Part shown: piece after piece, positions 6,524 through 8,022 of the stretch
Layout: each line of letters begins with the position of its first letter
How positions within the stretch are numbered: the stretch's first letter is position 1
Assembly: GCA_945485605.1 (NCBI GenBank)
Contig: CALYSG010000081.1
Span: 1 to 8,022, forward strand
From: an uncultured Clostridia bacterium
GTDB taxonomy: Bacteria; Bacillota; Clostridia; Oscillospirales; CAG-272
Reading direction: 5' to 3'
DNA: 8,022 nt
Made by a program: the position numbers and the translations under genes
Notes under the pieces: generated by a model
Databases searched by the model: none
Seen by the model: the letters and a program-made list of their open reading frames with translations, nothing else
What the model was told of the DNA's origin: nothing

Positions 6524-6542
6524 GCAGTACATAATAAAATCA

Positions 6543-6576
6543 GGGACTGTAAAAAATTTTTTACAGTCCCTTTTTT
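6543..6576 (+). terminator. Strong intrinsic terminator after the dehydrogenase gene
   Basis: A 28-base perfect palindrome (6543-6570) with GGGACTGT/ACAGTCCC arms and an A6/T6 centre is followed directly by six T (6571-6576) and a second T7 run a few bases on. It lies 19 bp behind the dehydrogenase stop and only 23 bp before the malic enzyme start codon. Confidence 0.93.
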
Positions 6577-6588
6577 ATATCTTTTTTT

Positions 6589-6593
6589 AGGAG
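6589..6593 (+). promoter_or_regulatory. Ribosome binding site of the malic enzyme gene
   Basis: AGGAG lies six bases before the ATG at 6600 and fixes that start. It is the only recognisable control element between the upstream terminator and the coding region. Confidence 0.85.
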
Positions 6594-6599
6594 ATCACT

Positions 6600-7763
6600 A
6601 TGGATATACGGGAAGAATCGCTGAAAAAGCACTACGAATGGGGCGGCAAAATCGAGATCGCTCCGAAGATCGAGATAAAAGACGCGCATGACCTGTCTCT
6701 CGCCTACACTCCGGGCGTTGCCGAAGCGTGCCTTGCGATAAGAGACAGAAAAGAGCTTTCGTTTGACCTTACAAGAAGGCATAATCTCGTCGCCGTCGTG
6801 ACCGACGGAAGCGCCGTGCTCGGACTCGGGGACATCGGTCCCGAGGCGGGTATGCCGGTCATGGAGGGCAAATGCCTTCTCTTCCGCGAATTTGCGGGGA
6901 TCGATGCCTTCCCGATCTGCATCGGGTCAAAGAATGTCGACGATATAGTACGTACGGTAAGCCTGATTTCCGGAGGCTTCGGCGGAATAAACCTTGAAGA
7001 TATAAGTGCGCCGAGATGCTTTGAGATCGAAAGAAGGCTTATAGACGAGTGCGACATTCCCGTCTTTCATGACGATCAGCACGGAACGGCGATAGTCGTA
7101 GCGGCAGCTCTGCTAAATGCCCTGAAGGTCGTTGGCAAACGCCTTGAGGATATAAAGATCACGGTCTGCGGAGCCGGAGCTGCCGGGATCGCGGTAACGA
7201 AGCATCTGTCGGCTATTGGCGCCGACCTCGGAAAAGTCATAATGTGCAACAGCCGCGGCATAATATGCGAGGGTGACGGCAGCCTCAATCCCGCGCAGGC
7301 GGAAATGGCTTTACTGACCAACCGAGAAAAGAAAAAAGGCTGTCTTGCCGATGCGATGGCAGGAGCAGATCTGTTTATCGGAGTCTCCGCCCCCGGGATC
7401 GTCAGCCCCGATATGGTAAGGTCTATGGCGGACGGAGCCATAGTATTCGCCATGGCAAATCCGACACCCGAAATAATGCCCGATATCGCTAAGGCAGCGG
7501 GCGCACGCATCGTCGGTACGGGAAGGTCGGATTTCCCGAATCAGATAAACAACCTGCTCGCCTTTCCGGGCGTATTCCGCGGCGCACTCGACAGCCGTGC
7601 GCGCCGCATAACCGAGAAGATGAAGGTTGCGGCATCACACGCCCTTGCGAGCCTCGTGCCTCAAAAAGAGCTCAGCGAAACTAACATAATCCCTTCCCCT
7701 CTCGACCGAAGCGTAGCATACGCCGTAGCCAACGCCGTAGCAAAGGCTGCGAAAGCCCCGTAA
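6600..7763 (+). CDS. Malic enzyme (malate -> pyruvate + CO2), short bacterial type
   Basis: This enzyme catalyses oxidative decarboxylation of L-malate to pyruvate with NAD(P)+ and a divalent metal, in the cytosol. At 387 residues it is the short bacterial form without a C-terminal phosphotransacetylase domain. Visible motifs are SLAYTPGVA (33-41) with catalytic Tyr36, VTDGSAVLGLGDIGP (67-81), PVMEGK (86-91) with Lys91, NLEDI (131-135) with metal ligands Glu133/Asp134, HDDQHGTA (157-164) with the third acidic ligand, the dinucleotide loop GAGAAG (191-196), ANPTPE (286-291) and GTGRSDFPNQINN (306-318). Asn217 with Ser218 and Arg219 ends the second strand of the nucleotide fold, where an Asp is common. 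Loss of that acid would suit NADP+, but this is inference. The gene follows the dehydrogenase behind a terminator, with the start fixed by AGGAG. Confidence 0.95.
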   Translation: MDIREESLKKHYEWGGKIEIAPKIEIKDAHDLSLAYTPGVAEACLAIRDRKELSFDLTRRHNLVAVVTDGSAVLGLGDIGPEAGMPVMEGKCLLFREFAGIDAFPICIGSKNVDDIVRTVSLISGGFGGINLEDISAPRCFEIERRLIDECDIPVFHDDQHGTAIVVAAALLNALKVVGKRLEDIKITVCGAGAAGIAVTKHLSAIGADLGKVIMCNSRGIICEGDGSLNPAQAEMALLTNREKKKGCLADAMAGADLFIGVSAPGIVSPDMVRSMADGAIVFAMANPTPEIMPDIAKAAGARIVGTGRSDFPNQINNLLAFPGVFRGALDSRARRITEKMKVAASHALASLVPQKELSETNIIPSPLDRSVAYAVANAVAKAAKAP

Positions 7764-7796
7764 CGTGTCTCTTTTTGTTTGATCTTATACCCTTGA

Positions 7797-7818
7797 CCGT
7801 AATTCATACGGCTTATTT
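7797..7818 (+). terminator. Weak hairpin behind the malic enzyme gene
   Basis: CCGTA (7797-7801) and TACGG (7807-7811) form a 5-bp stem with a five-base loop followed by CTTATTT. It is too weak to be convincing alone; the larger palindrome at 7840-7867 probably completes termination. Confidence 0.25.
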
Positions 7819-7839
7819 AAGGCATCATTTTCAAAACAA

Positions 7840-7867
7840 AATCCCCGCGGAATATTCCGCGGGGATT
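7840..7867 (-). terminator. Terminator of the tRNA operon, possibly bidirectional
   Basis: A 28-base perfect palindrome with AATCCCCGCGG arms lies five bases beyond the tRNA-His 3' end. On the minus strand it is followed by TTTGTTTTG, a good U-rich tail, so it mainly ends the tRNA transcript. On the plus strand the tail is only ATTATTT, so it may also stop malic enzyme transcripts less efficiently. Confidence 0.85.
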
Positions 7868-7872
7868 ATTTA

Positions 7873-7950
7873 TGGGGTGAAATATGGGACTCGAACCCAC
7901 GGCCTCCAGGGCCACAACCTGGCGCTCTAACCAACTGAGCTAATTCCACC
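7873..7950 (-). tRNA. tRNA-His (anticodon GTG)
   Basis: The complete cloverleaf is visible. The acceptor is GTGGAAT with ATTTCAC (one G-U pair), preceded by the extra 5' G(-1) facing C73 that is the hallmark of tRNA-His. The D stem is GCTC/GAGC, the anticodon stem CCAGG/CCTGG with a seven-base loop carrying GTG at 7915-7913, and the T stem GTGGG/CCCAT. The CCA end is encoded (7875-7873). Only six bases separate it from the tRNA-Arg upstream on the same strand, so the two are cotranscribed. Confidence 0.96.
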
Positions 7951-7956
7951 GTATGA

Positions 7957-8022
<66 letters not shown>

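Noticed and set aside
5162..6532. 456-codon open frame antisense to the dehydrogenase gene
   Set aside because: It covers the whole dehydrogenase gene in reverse. The openness comes from strongly biased codons on the plus strand. It has no ribosome binding site or recognisable domain, and it runs into the AT-rich spacer and through the dehydrogenase promoter.

Overview
The window looks like a chromosomal segment of a Gram-positive anaerobe of the class Clostridia. This is inferred from the lon-engB gene pair, the LysA and M50 peptidase neighbours, the strong AGGAG-type ribosome binding sites, the TRTG-type extended -10 promoters and the fermentative malate genes. I cannot place it to genus. 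There are no mobile elements, CRISPR arrays or phage genes. Coding density is high except for one 539-bp divergent intergenic region (4875-5413).

Left part (1-4874, minus strand): an apparent operon transcribed leftward, lon -> engB -> lysA -> site-2-type M50 protease. The last gene runs off the window edge. The intergenic gaps are 34 bp, a 4-bp ATGA overlap and 15 bp, which fits one transcript carrying an ATP-dependent quality-control protease, a ribosome-assembly GTPase, the last enzyme of lysine synthesis and a membrane protease.

Middle (4875-5413): a regulatory region with three promoters that share the same 11-mer, TGTGATATAAT. One drives lon (minus). One, about 185 bp further upstream and also minus, drives a probable 125-nt structured RNA ending in a stem plus U7. 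The third drives the plus-strand dehydrogenase. The region also holds a 16-bp perfect palindrome at the predicted lon start site, a Rex-like operator on the dehydrogenase -10, a hairpin touching its Shine-Dalgarno sequence, and one perfect DnaA box.

Right part (5414-7763, plus strand): an LDH2/MDH2-family malate/lactate dehydrogenase followed by a malic enzyme. They are separated by a strong intrinsic terminator that leaves almost no room for a second promoter. Together they could run a malate shunt (oxaloacetate -> malate -> pyruvate + CO2) that exchanges NADH for NADPH; this is inference.

Right edge (7764-8022): a near-symmetric terminator, then two tRNA genes on the minus strand, His(GTG) complete and Arg(TCT) cut by the window edge. 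Both encode CCA.

The most interesting unexplained element is the putative small RNA or leader between the lon promoter and the dehydrogenase.
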